Notes: a model not told the origin generated them from the sequence alone. 28,759 nucleotides of DNA from CAYLJO01 sp964383905 (GCA_964383905.1 CAYLJO010000059.1:1-28759), one strand, 5' to 3'. Shown: positions 7,230 through 15,555, numbered from the stretch's first letter. Numbers and translations are program-made.

Positions 7230-8738
7230 TCACTGATGGCAGTACTGCTCGGTCACCTTGCGGAAGTGATAGCCCATCGCGGCCAGCGTGAGGGCTTCTG
7301 CGATCAGGTCTCGCCTTTCAAAATAAGTGCGCCGGAGAAACCGCCAGAAGTCTTTCCGCGAATCGTCAAGCAGACCAAGTTTAAAGAGGACGCGCGCTAA
7401 CGAGATGATGTTCTCGGCGGTCAGCATTTTGATCGGGGGCAGCCCGGTCGTGACCGTATTTTTTAGGGAAGCGAAGGCCCGTCCGTAGTACTCCGCCGGG
7501 CTGTAGATGGTGCGCAGTATTGTCTTGTAGCCATCAAGCAGAGTCTGCCGGTCCATCTTCGTGATGAAATTCAACGTGCAGTCGGTGTTATTGCCGGTGC
7601 TTTCGGTGAGCAGCCGGCCTTCATTCTGCAGCCTGCGCCACAACTGCGTTTCGGGGAGCGCCGTCAGCAGCCCGACCATCGCCATCGGGATCGCGCTCTG
7701 GCGGATAAAATCTATTTGGCGCTGGAAGATGTCCATCGGGTCATGGTCGAAGCCGACGATAAAACCGGCCATCACCTCCATCCCGTAACCTTGAATCTTG
7801 CGCACGGCATCGATCAGACTGCGCCGTGTGTTCTGTCCCTTCCGCGCTTCCTGCAGGCTCTCTTCGACGGGCGTCTCGATCCCGAGGAAGACTTTGCGAA
7901 AGCCGGCGCGCCTCATTAATCCCAGCAACACATCATCGTCCGCAAGGTTGACGGATGCTTCTGTGAATAGCTTGAACGGGTGACGGTGTCGTTCCATCCA
8001 CTGGCATACGTCCGGCATCAGTCTTTTAACATTCTTCTTATTGCCGATGAAATTATCGTCCACAATGAAGAGCGGACCGCGCCAGCCCGCTTTGTACAGC
8101 GCGTCAAACTCCGCGAGCATCTGCCGGTTGGTTTTGGTGCGGGGCACGCGCCCGTAGATTTCGATGATGTCACAGAACTCGCACTGGAAAGGGCACCCGC
8201 GCGAATACTGAACCGACATGGATGAATAGCGCTTCATGTCAGCGAGCGAGAAGTCGGGGATCGGCGTGCGCGTCAGGTCAGGCTTCGTACCGCTTTGATA
8301 GGTATGCCGCGGCGAGCCTTGTTCGAGGTCGCGTAAAAATTCCGGCAGTGTCGTCTCCGCCTCACCCAGGAATAGATAGTCCGCGCCATCCACATGTTCA
8401 GCCCCCGTGCTGATAAAAGGGCCGCCGACGGCCACACGTCGCCCACGGGCTTTGCAGCGGTCGATGACATCCCGAAGCGAGTCCTGCTGTACGATCATGG
8501 CGCTGGCGAAAACGATGTCCGCCCATTCGAGGTCACAATCGCGGAGCCTGCGCACGTTCATGTCGACGAGCCGTTTCTCCCACTTTGCGGGGAGCATGGA
8601 TGAGAGCGTCAGGAGACCGAGCGGAGGGAATGCGGAGCGTTTCCCGGCGAAGGGGAGCGCGTGCTTGAAGCTCCAGTACGTATTGGGGAATTCCGGGTAA
8701 ACCAGAAGTGCTTTGACGTTGACATCCTGCCGTGCCAT
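7230..8738 (-). CDS. B12-binding domain radical SAM protein (DUF4070, HpnP-like family)
   Basis: A 502-residue cytoplasmic enzyme. An N-terminal cobalamin-binding-type domain (ALLVYPEFPNTYWSF, FPPLGLLTLSSMLP, LVDMNV) is followed by a radical SAM core with C182, C186 and C189 in SRGCPFQCEFCDI for the [4Fe-4S] cluster, then VDDNFIGNKKNVK, FTEASVNLADD, VFLGIETP and GFIVGFDHD, and a C-terminal DUF4070 region (SPAEYYGRAF). Members of this family include HpnP, the hopanoid C-2 methylase, and many uncharacterised enzymes; the overall pattern fits HpnP-like proteins well, but no hopanoid gene lies nearby, so the substrate stays open. No DxHxxG motif stands out, which suggests base-off cobalamin binding without His ligation. 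GGGAGGAGC lies about 8 bases before ATG 8738. It appears monocistronic. Confidence 0.93.
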   Translation of the reverse strand: MARQDVNVKALLVYPEFPNTYWSFKHALPFAGKRSAFPPLGLLTLSSMLPAKWEKRLVDMNVRRLRDCDLEWADIVFASAMIVQQDSLRDVIDRCKARGRRVAVGGPFISTGAEHVDGADYLFLGEAETTLPEFLRDLEQGSPRHTYQSGTKPDLTRTPIPDFSLADMKRYSSMSVQYSRGCPFQCEFCDIIEIYGRVPRTKTNRQMLAEFDALYKAGWRGPLFIVDDNFIGNKKNVKRLMPDVCQWMERHRHPFKLFTEASVNLADDDVLLGLMRRAGFRKVFLGIETPVEESLQEARKGQNTRRSLIDAVRKIQGYGMEVMAGFIVGFDHDPMDIFQRQIDFIRQSAIPMAMVGLLTALPETQLWRRLQNEGRLLTESTGNNTDCTLNFITKMDRQTLLDGYKTILRTIYSPAEYYGRAFASLKNTVTTGLPPIKMLTAENIISLARVLFKLGLLDDSRKDFWRFLRRTYFERRDLIAEALTLAAMGYHFRKVTEQYCHQ

Positions 8739-9174
8739 AACGATAGCTCCTCCCGCATTAGTATCTAAAGAACACCGGTATTGTCGGCCACCCTACGGAC
8801 AGCCCTAACTCAATGGAGAGCCCAACAGACGCCCCCCGATTACCCGAGCAGATCTTCAGCTTGTATTCAACCTGATGGGATTGCACTCTAGCAGAATAAG
8901 TACCGGTAATAAAGAAAAAACCGTGGATGCTTATGTGACATTTTTGCTGATCGTACACAATCGCCACATGTGCCGCGCACCATAAGTTGGTATTGGGCTG
9001 TAAAAAGGGGCATCTAGCGCCCTTTCGCTTGTTGCACGTATGGCACGAACATTGCTTTTTGTTCCCTGCGCAGGCGAGAAGAAGCCATGTTAGTCAGCTG
9101 CTTACAGGCTTTCGCGCAGTATGCAATCCCGCCCGTCGACCGAAAACTTCGATCACCTTTTAGAGGAGAACACC
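8739..9174. other. Intergenic region holding a sigma-54 promoter
   Basis: This gap separates the divergent radical SAM gene (-) and the low-complexity secreted protein (+). No gene is supported; an open minus-strand frame at 8758-8967 has no family character. The main content is the consensus sigma-54 element at 9041-9056, which leaves an untranslated leader of roughly 110 bases before ATG 9175. Confidence 0.6.
9041..9056 (+). promoter_or_regulatory. Consensus sigma-54 (-24/-12) promoter
   Basis: TGGCACG (9041-9047), four bases, then TTGCT (9052-9056). This matches the sigma-54 consensus TGGCACG-N4-TTGCW at every defined position, with the essential GG (9042-9043) and GC (9054-9055) at the required 12-base offset. 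A T-run follows. Predicted transcription start is about 9067. The nearest downstream gene is the secreted protein at 9175. Transcription would need an activator with an intact GAFTGA loop, which the regulator at 15774-18035 lacks. Confidence 0.75.
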
Positions 9175-9462
9175 ATGATGATTAAGAAGATCGCTATCGT
9201 TCTGGCACTGGTTGTCACCGCGAGCTTTGGCGGCCTCATCTTCGCTCAGAACAACAACAACAGCAACACATCAACCAGCACCAGTACAACCACCAGGCGC
9301 ACAACGAGAACCACCCACACAACGACCACGAGCAGCGGCAGTCGCCGCCACACCCGTCGACGCCCCGCCCGCCGTCGCGCCCGTCGCAGAAGCGCCTCAG
9401 GCAATAGCACGACCACTACAACGACCACCACGACGACGAGGAACGGCAACAACAACCGTTAA
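9175..9462 (+). CDS. Small secreted Asn/Thr/Arg low-complexity protein
   Basis: A 95-residue protein starting MMIKKIAIVLALVVTASFGG with a clear Sec signal peptide (Lys-Lys, then hydrophobic core, likely cut near IFAQ). The mature ~70 residues are low complexity: an Asn/Ser/Thr stretch, a Thr/Arg stretch, an Arg-rich centre (RRRPARRRARRRSASG), then a run of ten Thr and RNGNNNR. The mature part is strongly basic. AGAGGAG lies about 6 bases before the ATG at 9175; the longer frame from 9121 is not needed. I know similar proteins by style from Blastocatellia but no function. The sigma-54 promoter 120 bases upstream suggests regulated, perhaps envelope- or surface-related expression. Other frames are also open here because of the ACN/CGN codon repeats, but only this frame has a signal peptide and a ribosome site. 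Confidence 0.7.
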   Translation: MMIKKIAIVLALVVTASFGGLIFAQNNNNSNTSTSTSTTTRRTTRTTHTTTTSSGSRRHTRRRPARRRARRRSASGNSTTTTTTTTTTRNGNNNR

Positions 9463-9810
9463 CTTTCCCGGGCGCAGGGTGGAAGAGGGGCTTATGTCCC
9501 GCCCTTCCGATGATTTGTGCTGAATTAATACGAATGGCCGCCGGTCTTGCGCAGAGATTCATTGCGGGACCGGCGATTATCTTTGACATCAGCCAACTTT
9601 GACGGTCGGCCCTTAATCGCTGATGTGCCTTAGCGGGTTGAGATTCTGAGTGGCCAGGGCAGGGAGACCCGCTCGTTCGTCAGGTCTTCGGTCTGTCGGA
9701 TAATATTACGATACAACAAATTATTCTATACTGTGTGCTTCAGCCGGTGCTCTGGCAGTATTGACCGCCGGGAGAATGGGTGAGAGCGTCACTGTGGTGG
9801 GGGTATGTAA
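9463..9810. other. Intergenic region with hairpin and AT-rich promoter-like stretch
   Basis: An 8-bp perfect inverted repeat (9539-9546 with 9568-9575) extends inward with GU pairs to a stem of about 13; it may end transcription of the preceding gene, although no long T-run follows. The AT-rich stretch 9701-9732 contains a TATACT box (9727-9732) that could serve the DinB-family gene at 9811, with a poor -35. No gene is supported in this gap. Confidence 0.45.
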
Positions 9811-10332
9811 ATGATAGACCACATCGCCTGGTTTAATCGTGAATTTACTTTTGATCTTCGCGTCTGGATGTATCCAAATATTGTGGAGCGTCTGCGGGGC
9901 ACCCCGGCTCGCCTTGAAGACCGGGTCGGATCCTTGCCCCGGGAAGTCTTGACCAGGCGGGATGGCGATAAGTGGTCCGTTCAGGAGCACGCCGGACATT
10001 TACTTGATCTGGGGGCGCTGGATATATCTCGCCTTGACGATTATGCGGCGGGGCGGGAGAGCCTGCGGCCTGCCGACCTTCAAAACCGAAAGACCCATGA
10101 GGCGAATCACAACGCGAATTCCATCAAAGTTATCCTCGATTCATTTCGTTCAGAGCGGTCGGAGTTCGTGCGGCGGCTCGATGAGTTTGACGAAGCGTTC
10201 ATTCTGCGAACCGCTCTACACCCTCGTTTGAACGTGGGGATGCGCGTCCTGGACTTGGCCTTTTTTATCGCCGAGCACGACGACCATCATTTAGCCGGGA
10301 TCACTGAGTTGATCCGTACCTTTGCGAAGTAG
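9811..10332 (+). CDS. DinB-family protein
   Basis: A 173-residue member of the DinB/YfiT-like four-helix superfamily, which typically binds a divalent metal through three His. The visible ligands are the His in WSVQEHAGHLLDL and the pair in EHDDHHLAGI near the C-terminus. The family includes damage-inducible proteins of unknown activity and thiol-dependent transferases (bacillithiol and similar); the exact reaction cannot be read from the sequence. The N-terminal FNREFTFDL segment and the long helix near KVILDSFRSERSEFVRRLDE fit the fold. GGGGGT lies about 8 bases before the ATG. It converges on the UbiB gene with only 31 bases between the stops. Cytoplasmic; no signal peptide. Confidence 0.88.
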   Translation: MIDHIAWFNREFTFDLRVWMYPNIVERLRGTPARLEDRVGSLPREVLTRRDGDKWSVQEHAGHLLDLGALDISRLDDYAAGRESLRPADLQNRKTHEANHNANSIKVILDSFRSERSEFVRRLDEFDEAFILRTALHPRLNVGMRVLDLAFFIAEHDDHHLAGITELIRTFAK

Positions 10333-10363
10333 ATGTGGGATCCGGGCGTTCGTATTTTATCCT

Positions 10364-12049
10364 TCATAGCTGATCCTCATCCTTCTTCGCTTTTTCGTCG
10401 TTGTATACGATGTTGATTATCAACATGAGGCCGCCGCCTGCGGCGATGAAGAAGAAGATGATGGCGAGACCGGGGTAACCGAAAATCTTGAATGAGGTCT
10501 CGACGCGCATCAGCAGCGCGGCCCCGACAATCAGTGAGGCGAGGATCAGCCCCATCGTGATTCGGTTGGCAATCTTTTGTAGCCCTTCGAGCAGTACTTT
10601 CTCGTCAATCGCATCAACCTCGACTTTCAAGTCGTTATTGCCGACGACGTCCAGAATCTTGTTGACGCGCTTCGGTAGCTTCTCGACGAACTCTTTCACT
10701 TCGATGGTGTTTGTGAGCAGGTTGACCGGCGCGATGCTCTGCAACATACGCTGCTGCAAGATCTCCGTCGCGCGGCGGCGAATCACCGCGTTCGGGTCAA
10801 AGTTCGGCTCCAGCGTATAGACCACCCGGTCGAGATTGAGCAGCGTCTTCGCGATCATCGTGAATTCGGGCGGCAGCCGGAACCAGCAGTCGGCGGAGAT
10901 GCGCGTGATTTCAAGCACGACCTGCCCCGCGTCGATCTGGTTGAGGCCCGCGTTCCTGTGCTGCGCGACGAGGTCTGCGATCCGGCGCGAGAAATCCTCT
11001 TTATCAAAATTCGCCTTCGGCTCGCCCATTTCCATCGCAATCTCGGCGGCCTCTTCGCCGCGCCCCTCGCTGATCGCCAGCAGGAGCCGCAGCAGATTTT
11101 CCTGAAAGCCGGACATGATCCTCGCGACCATCCCTAAATCGATGAGCGCGATCCGCCCCTCGTCGGTCAGAAACACGTTGCCCGGATGCGGGTCGGCATG
11201 GAAAAATCCGTCGACGAGGATTTGCTGAAGGTAGGCATGGAAGAGCTGCTCGGCGAGCGAAGCGCCGTCGAGCTCCATCAGGGCGAGCGGGCTTAAAGAA
11301 GTGATCTTCTTGCCGTGAACATATTCCATCGTCAGCACGCGCGAGGTTGTATAGTCCTCGACGGGCGCGGGCACCACAATCCTTTTAAAATCTCGCAGAT
11401 TATTTCCGAACGTGACGAGATTGTTGGCCTCCTGCCTGTAATCGAGCTCCCGCAGGAGACTTTTGCGCAACTCGATGAGCATATTCTGAAACTCGTAACG
11501 TTTGCCCATCTCCGTGTGCGTATCCAGGAAGCGGGCAATCTCGCCGAGGGCGTCCAGGTCTTCGACGATCTGTTCGCGAATTCCCGGGCGCTGCACCTTA
11601 ACGACGACGGCGCGTCCATCGCGCATCCTCGCGCGGTGCACCTGGCCCAACGATGCGGCGGCAGTCGGTACGGGATCGAACTCGGCGAACGCCTTCGAGA
11701 TTCGCACGCCGAGCTCGGAGGAGACGATGCACTCTGCTTCCTCAGAAGGGAAGGGCCCGATCTTGTCCTGAAGGCGCGCCAGCGCCTCAAGGTAAGCATC
11801 CGGAAGGAGGTCGGCCCGCGTCGAGAGTAGCTGGCCCAGCTTGACGAAGGTCGGGCCCATCTTCTCCAGATCGGCGGCCAGTTCTTCCGCTTCCGGGGTG
11901 GCCCGTCCGGCAGCGGCAGAGATTCCTTCCTCCCCGAGAGCGTCCTCAAGGCCGGCCTGCTTGACCAGGTCAGAACGCCCGTACTTCATGAAGAGCCACG
12001 TGATGTCCTTATACCGCTTGAGGTGTTCAGGTTTCAGTGAGATCGCCAT
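10364..12049 (-). CDS. UbiB/AarF/ABC1-family atypical kinase
   Basis: A 561-residue protein of the UbiB/ADCK family, membrane-associated atypical kinase-fold ATPases needed for quinone biosynthesis or lipid-linked functions. All hallmark motifs are visible: the KxGQ motif (K70 in FVKLGQLLSTR), the Ala-rich replacement of the glycine loop (AAASLGQVH, ~131-138), the nucleotide-binding Lys K151 in VVVKVQRPG, the catalytic-loop HADPHPGN (284-291) and the metal-binding D304 in LIDLGM. Two C-terminal hydrophobic helices (about 500-523 and 528-552) anchor it in the membrane. Length matches bacterial UbiB (about 545-560). A possible small gene ends 22 bases upstream on the same strand. No quinone-biosynthesis gene is in the window, so a specific ubiB role (menaquinone or ubiquinone) is not shown. 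Confidence 0.95.
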   Translation of the reverse strand: MAISLKPEHLKRYKDITWLFMKYGRSDLVKQAGLEDALGEEGISAAAGRATPEAEELAADLEKMGPTFVKLGQLLSTRADLLPDAYLEALARLQDKIGPFPSEEAECIVSSELGVRISKAFAEFDPVPTAAASLGQVHRARMRDGRAVVVKVQRPGIREQIVEDLDALGEIARFLDTHTEMGKRYEFQNMLIELRKSLLRELDYRQEANNLVTFGNNLRDFKRIVVPAPVEDYTTSRVLTMEYVHGKKITSLSPLALMELDGASLAEQLFHAYLQQILVDGFFHADPHPGNVFLTDEGRIALIDLGMVARIMSGFQENLLRLLLAISEGRGEEAAEIAMEMGEPKANFDKEDFSRRIADLVAQHRNAGLNQIDAGQVVLEITRISADCWFRLPPEFTMIAKTLLNLDRVVYTLEPNFDPNAVIRRRATEILQQRMLQSIAPVNLLTNTIEVKEFVEKLPKRVNKILDVVGNNDLKVEVDAIDEKVLLEGLQKIANRITMGLILASLIVGAALLMRVETSFKIFGYPGLAIIFFFIAAGGGLMLIINIVYNDEKAKKDEDQL

Positions 12050-12071
12050 TAATAGCCTTTCTGAGATTCTA

Positions 12072-12503
12072 CTAAGGTTTAATAGCCTGGCTTATATATA
12101 CGATCGAGCGCTTGATAGCGACAGGCTCATAGGGATTATATCCTTGACCGGCGTCGATCATTGAGACTGGCGAAGGCCTACACCGAACAATTGTTGTTTC
12201 GCCAACATATGCGCCGTAAAAGTGCAACGTATTGCAGTTCGGATATACCTTCGCATAACTGCCGCAAATTACTTTCGGTTCATTCACCGCAACACAGGGG
12301 GGACAGTTTGTGAATAACTCTATTGTAGCAGTTCCGCCGGTAACCAAAGGGACAATTGTCATCACAATTTTACTCGATCCGCTGTTTCTTCCGGCACGCT
12401 CGTCTTCAAAGAATGCGGCAAGACCCTTACTGAATTCATCCCCTTCGGCATCAGGTCCGGGCCCTTCACCGAACGCCTCTTCGGCGCCGGGCTTCACGCC
12501 CAC
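12072..12503 (-). CDS. Hypothetical protein upstream of the UbiB-family gene (uncertain)
   Basis: A 143-residue frame that I do not recognise. The first third is acidic and Gly-rich (GAEEAFGEGPGPDAEGDEFS). The rest looks like beta-strands with several Cys (IVMTIVPLVTGGTATIELFT, then CPPC, VICGS, YPNCNTLHFYG and IVRC), which gives it more protein-like character than a chance frame. It ends 22 bases before the UbiB-family start on the same strand, so co-transcription is possible. The first usable codon is GTG 12503, directly preceded by a TAG; the same frame further upstream reads ATG at 12537-12539 followed by ten sense codons. The gene may therefore be a start-shifted or nonsense-broken version of a longer one. 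There is no clear ribosome site. A competing + strand frame (12310-12552) looks weaker. Confidence 0.4.
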   Translation of the reverse strand: MGVKPGAEEAFGEGPGPDAEGDEFSKGLAAFFEDERAGRNSGSSKIVMTIVPLVTGGTATIELFTNCPPCVAVNEPKVICGSYAKVYPNCNTLHFYGAYVGETTIVRCRPSPVSMIDAGQGYNPYEPVAIKRSIVYISQAIKP

Positions 12504-12788
12504 CTATCGCGAGCCGGACAATGGGAACCGCCGGGCCATTGATGACAAATAATAAAGATTGAAGAGTAACGCCGTGTCGCGGCGAGAGCAGGAACGTTAG
12601 AGCCGGACTGATCCGGGCCGGGCAGGTATTCTACCGGCTATTCACGCCAATGAATTCCGATGTATAACTCAATGATGTTTGAACGGGGCTGGTCGGCTCG
12701 AAGGCAGGTTCTGCTAATGATATATTTAGCCAGATATGTGGCACAATAATTCCCGCGATTGATTTCTGGGGAGAGGAGTCGAGGTATA

Positions 12789-12965
12789 GTGAACGTCGAG
12801 CTCAATGATGAGGAATTGGGGATGTTGCGCAAAGTTCTGGCCGACCAGCTTGCCGACTTGCGCGAAGAGGCGCATCACACGGACGCACGCGACTACAAAG
12901 ATCAGCTTCGTAAAGAAGAGGCGCTGCTCTATCGTATCCAACAGAAGCTTCAATCTTCGCCTTAA
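12789..12965 (+). CDS. Small conserved hypothetical coiled-coil-like protein
   Basis: A 58-residue protein from GTG 12789: an N-terminal VELNDEELGMLRKVLADQLA helix, an acidic hinge (EEAHHTDARDYKD) and a second helix (LRKEEALLYRIQQKLQ). The heptad-like Leu spacing suggests a helical hairpin. Proteins with an LNDEE..L...L...L.dLr.Ei..Td pattern occur widely in soil Acidobacteriota, with unknown function; this is from memory of the style. GAGG lies 4 bases and GGGAGAGGAG about 10 bases before the GTG; the ATG at 12759 in the same frame has no such site. It is cytoplasmic and stands alone between two minus-strand blocks. Confidence 0.75.
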   Translation: MNVELNDEELGMLRKVLADQLADLREEAHHTDARDYKDQLRKEEALLYRIQQKLQSSP

Positions 12966-13057
12966 TCTTTAGGCTTTCGCTTAAGGCAAGCAGCGGAGAG
13001 CAACAAGTGTTCCTGTCTCGAGCCGTGCCCCGGCACTGCCAGCCGGGCGGTGCGGCT

Positions 13058-13931
13058 CTACTCTCTTTTCAGGCGAATCTCGTAGACTCTGGGCCAGAGC
13101 TTGCCGGTTATGAAGAGGCGTTCGCGCTCAGCGTCATAGGCGATGCCGTTGAGCACATCGACCGGCCTGCGGTAAATCTCTGTTGACAGCAGGCCCGTAA
13201 GGTCAATCCACCCAAGAATGTCTCCCGAGCGCGGGTCGATGCGGACGATGCGATCCGACTGCCAGACGATGGCATAGATTTCGCCTTTGACGTATTCGAG
13301 CTCGTTCAGATCCGCGAGCGGATGACCGCCGTCAAAGACGCTGATCGTTCGTGTAACCTTGAAGCCGGCCGGGTCGACAAACCTGATGCGGTTTGTGCCG
13401 TCGCTCATAATCAAGTAGTGATCATCGTGCGTCAGCCCCCAGCCCTCCCCTTCGTAAGTCAACTCGCCCTCCAATTCAAAGCTCTCCGGGTCGTAGACGA
13501 AACACCTGTGCGACTCCACGTGAGCTGGAAAATCTTCCCCCGAAAAATCGTCATGCCTTCCGCAAAGTACTCTCCAGGCACATCAACCTTCTTCAAGACC
13601 GCGCCGGTACGGAGATCGACCTTGCGCAGGCTCGACCGTCCGTGCAGTCCTGTGCTCTCAAAAAGGTCACCCCCGTAAAAGACGAGCCCCTGCGTAAAGG
13701 CGGCGGGATCATGAGGCCGGCTGTTGATTACTTTGAACGTGTAGATCGGAATTCCCCTCGACGGCGGCGCGGCGGCGCTGGTCCGGTTTCCCGCGCGATG
13801 AGGGGAACCGTCTTCAGTTTTCCGACGTCTTTTTGCGTCGCCACTTCTCGGGTCACCGCCGGGCCTCTGCCACAAGCTGTAAAAATGAGAATGGCAGCCA
13901 TCAACCCGATACGGATTGACCGACTTAACAT
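13058..13931 (-). pseudogene. Glutaminyl-peptide cyclotransferase lipoprotein, split by two frameshifts
   Basis: Three frames together give one plant/bacterial-type glutamine cyclotransferase (EC 2.3.2.5; N-terminal Gln to pyroglutamate, five-bladed beta-propeller). Frame one starts at ATG 13931 with a lipoprotein-like signal (LMAAILIFTACGRG). Frame two (about 13790-13520) has FTQGLVFYGGDLFESTGLHG, SSLRKVDL and YFAEGMTIFRGKIFQLTW. Frame three (about 13519-13058) has FVYDPESF, EGEGWGLTHDD, LIMSDGTNRIRFVDP, LNELEYVKGEIYAIVW, DVLNGIAYD and FITGKLWPRVYEI. One added base near 13520 joins QLTW directly to ESHRCFVYD, exactly as the family runs, and one added base near 13755-13795 repairs the first switch. 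Everything else is family-typical and undegraded, so sequence error is as likely as recent decay. It lies 105 bases downstream of the SurA/DsbA fusion on the same strand; both are secreted folding or maturation proteins. Confidence 0.8.
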
Positions 13932-14035
13932 AAGGCTCTTCGGACCGTCCTGGGTGGTGAGAAAAGTTCTGATCTTAGCGGCATCTTCGGGCCGCCACGC
14001 GGCCAAGAGGCCCGCGGGTTCATCACAGCATTCTC

Positions 14036-15532
14036 TCACTTTGCTGCGCGCTTCGGCGATTGGTTCGTTTGCCCAAGCGCGCGGTCGATCGCGGTCCGCA
14101 GGCCCTCAGCACTCAAGTCGCGCAGGCGCACGCCGTTGATGAAGATGGAAGGCGTGCTATCAACCCCATACATTTCCCCGTCCGCCACGTCACGGCGCAC
14201 CTGGGCGGCGTAAACTCCTTTGTCGAGGTCGGCGTCAAAGCGCGCGCGGTCGAGGCCCAATTGCGTGGCATATTTCTTAAGCGATGGCACGTCGAGCGCG
14301 TCCTGATTTTCGAAGAGTACTGCGATGTATTCGAAGAATTTTCCCTGCGCGTTGGCGGCACCGGCCGCCTCGGCCGCCTTGCGCGCGTTAGCATGCTGAT
14401 CCAGGGGGAAATTACGGACGATAAAGCGCACGCGGTTGCCGTAGGACTTAAGCGTCTCACTCAGCACGGGATGCATCGCCTTGCACGCCGGGCACTGGAA
14501 ATCGGTAAACTCAACCACCGTGACCGGCGCCTTCGCGTCGCCACGCGAAGGGCTGTTGCCGGCACTGATTGTTTGCACGGGCGGCACCGGTTCTGCGAGC
14601 AGTAGGCGTACGGAGGCCCCGGCGCGCAAGCGGCTGGCGAGCGCCGTTTCAAGTCGCTCCTGCTCCTGCCGTTCGAGGTAGGCCGCGATCCCCACGCGCT
14701 GTGAAGCGAGGTCGCTTTTAATGCGCTCCTTATTCTCCTCATAGAACTTCACGACGTCGGCGTCCGTCGGGCGGTGCGCTTTGTCTGTAATCTCAGCGCG
14801 GATGAGGTCTTCGGGTTTGACGCCGCGCCGTTTGGACTCGGCCATCAATAACATGTCGTTGACGGCGCGGTTGATCGCCGTTTCCTCAAGCTCATACGCA
14901 TTCAAGCGCAGCTTATAGATGACGGGCTTGAGTCGCTCACTCAACGCTTCGAGCGTGACCGCACGCCCGTCAACGGTAGCGAGTACCGCCCCCGGCGCAA
15001 GGTTCGGTGCGTTAATGTCTTCACCCGTCACGACGGTGTTTGAAGTACGCAGGCGCGCGACCAGGTCGGAGGCAAGCTTCTGCTCCTGCTGACCGCGCAG
15101 GTATTCGACAATCCGCGGCCGTACGATTGAAAGATCGGCAGCACCGATCTGGTCCCGGTTCGCGTCATAAACAGCCTTTATTTCCGCCTCGGTGGGAGCA
15201 GTAACGCGGCTCGACACCTCCGTTTCGTATAATTGCTCGGCCGTCGTTTGGCGTTTTTTCGCTTCCGCATCGAGCAGGAGACGGTTGATTTCAGCCTCAA
15301 GAACATTACGGCGTGCCTTCGCAATATCTGCGTCGAGATTACTGACAACTTCGCGCACCTTCGGATCAATTTCGTTGAGCGTAATCGGTTGACCGTTGAC
15401 GACGGCCAGCGCACCCGCCGGCGGCGTGTCAGGTTTCGCGACCGACGCCCGCCGGGTGGACTGCGCCACAACGTTGGCGGCAATGGCAAGTAAACCGAAG
15501 AGTACCGCAACGGCGGCTTTTTGATAACTCAT
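14036..15532 (-). CDS. Secreted tandem SurA-N-like / DsbA-like thioredoxin fusion
   Basis: A 498-residue exported protein. A signal peptide (about 1-23, cut near VVAQ) precedes two similar SurA/PrsA N-terminal-type segments: the first from ~42 (AVVNGQPITLNEIDPKVREV) and the second from ~185 (ATVDGRAVTLEALSERLKPV). Each is followed by a long helix with a Rx(N/A)INR/xxN..LL.aE.KRR pattern and a 'PT.A.....Y..N...I' section. No parvulin isomerase domain is present. From ~330 a DsbA/DSBA-type thioredoxin fold follows with active site C347-P-A-C350 in FTDFQCPACK and a cis-Pro in DSTPSIFING. It is expected to act outside the membrane as a combined chaperone and thiol oxidase or isomerase. It ends 105 bases before the glutaminyl cyclotransferase on the same strand. 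A hairpin precedes it at 15556-15581. Domain calls are firm; the redox direction is unknown. Confidence 0.88.
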   Translation of the reverse strand: MSYQKAAVAVLFGLLAIAANVVAQSTRRASVAKPDTPPAGALAVVNGQPITLNEIDPKVREVVSNLDADIAKARRNVLEAEINRLLLDAEAKKRQTTAEQLYETEVSSRVTAPTEAEIKAVYDANRDQIGAADLSIVRPRIVEYLRGQQEQKLASDLVARLRTSNTVVTGEDINAPNLAPGAVLATVDGRAVTLEALSERLKPVIYKLRLNAYELEETAINRAVNDMLLMAESKRRGVKPEDLIRAEITDKAHRPTDADVVKFYEENKERIKSDLASQRVGIAAYLERQEQERLETALASRLRAGASVRLLLAEPVPPVQTISAGNSPSRGDAKAPVTVVEFTDFQCPACKAMHPVLSETLKSYGNRVRFIVRNFPLDQHANARKAAEAAGAANAQGKFFEYIAVLFENQDALDVPSLKKYATQLGLDRARFDADLDKGVYAAQVRRDVADGEMYGVDSTPSIFINGVRLRDLSAEGLRTAIDRALGQTNQSPKRAAK

Positions 15533-15555
15533 TAATAGACAATCTCTTTCTCGCG

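Noticed and set aside
9212..9523. Alternative frame and Val-rich antisense frame over the low-complexity gene
   Set aside because: Both arise from ACN/CGN codon repeats; only the frame from 9175 has a signal peptide and a ribosome site.
12310..12552. Plus-strand frame of 80 residues opposite the hypothetical gene at 12072
   Set aside because: No ribosome site or family character; the minus-strand frame is more protein-like and sits 22 bases from the next gene.
12739..12756. Second sigma-54-like element TGGCACA before the small gene at 12789
   Set aside because: The -12 half reads TTCCC instead of TTGCW, losing the essential GC.
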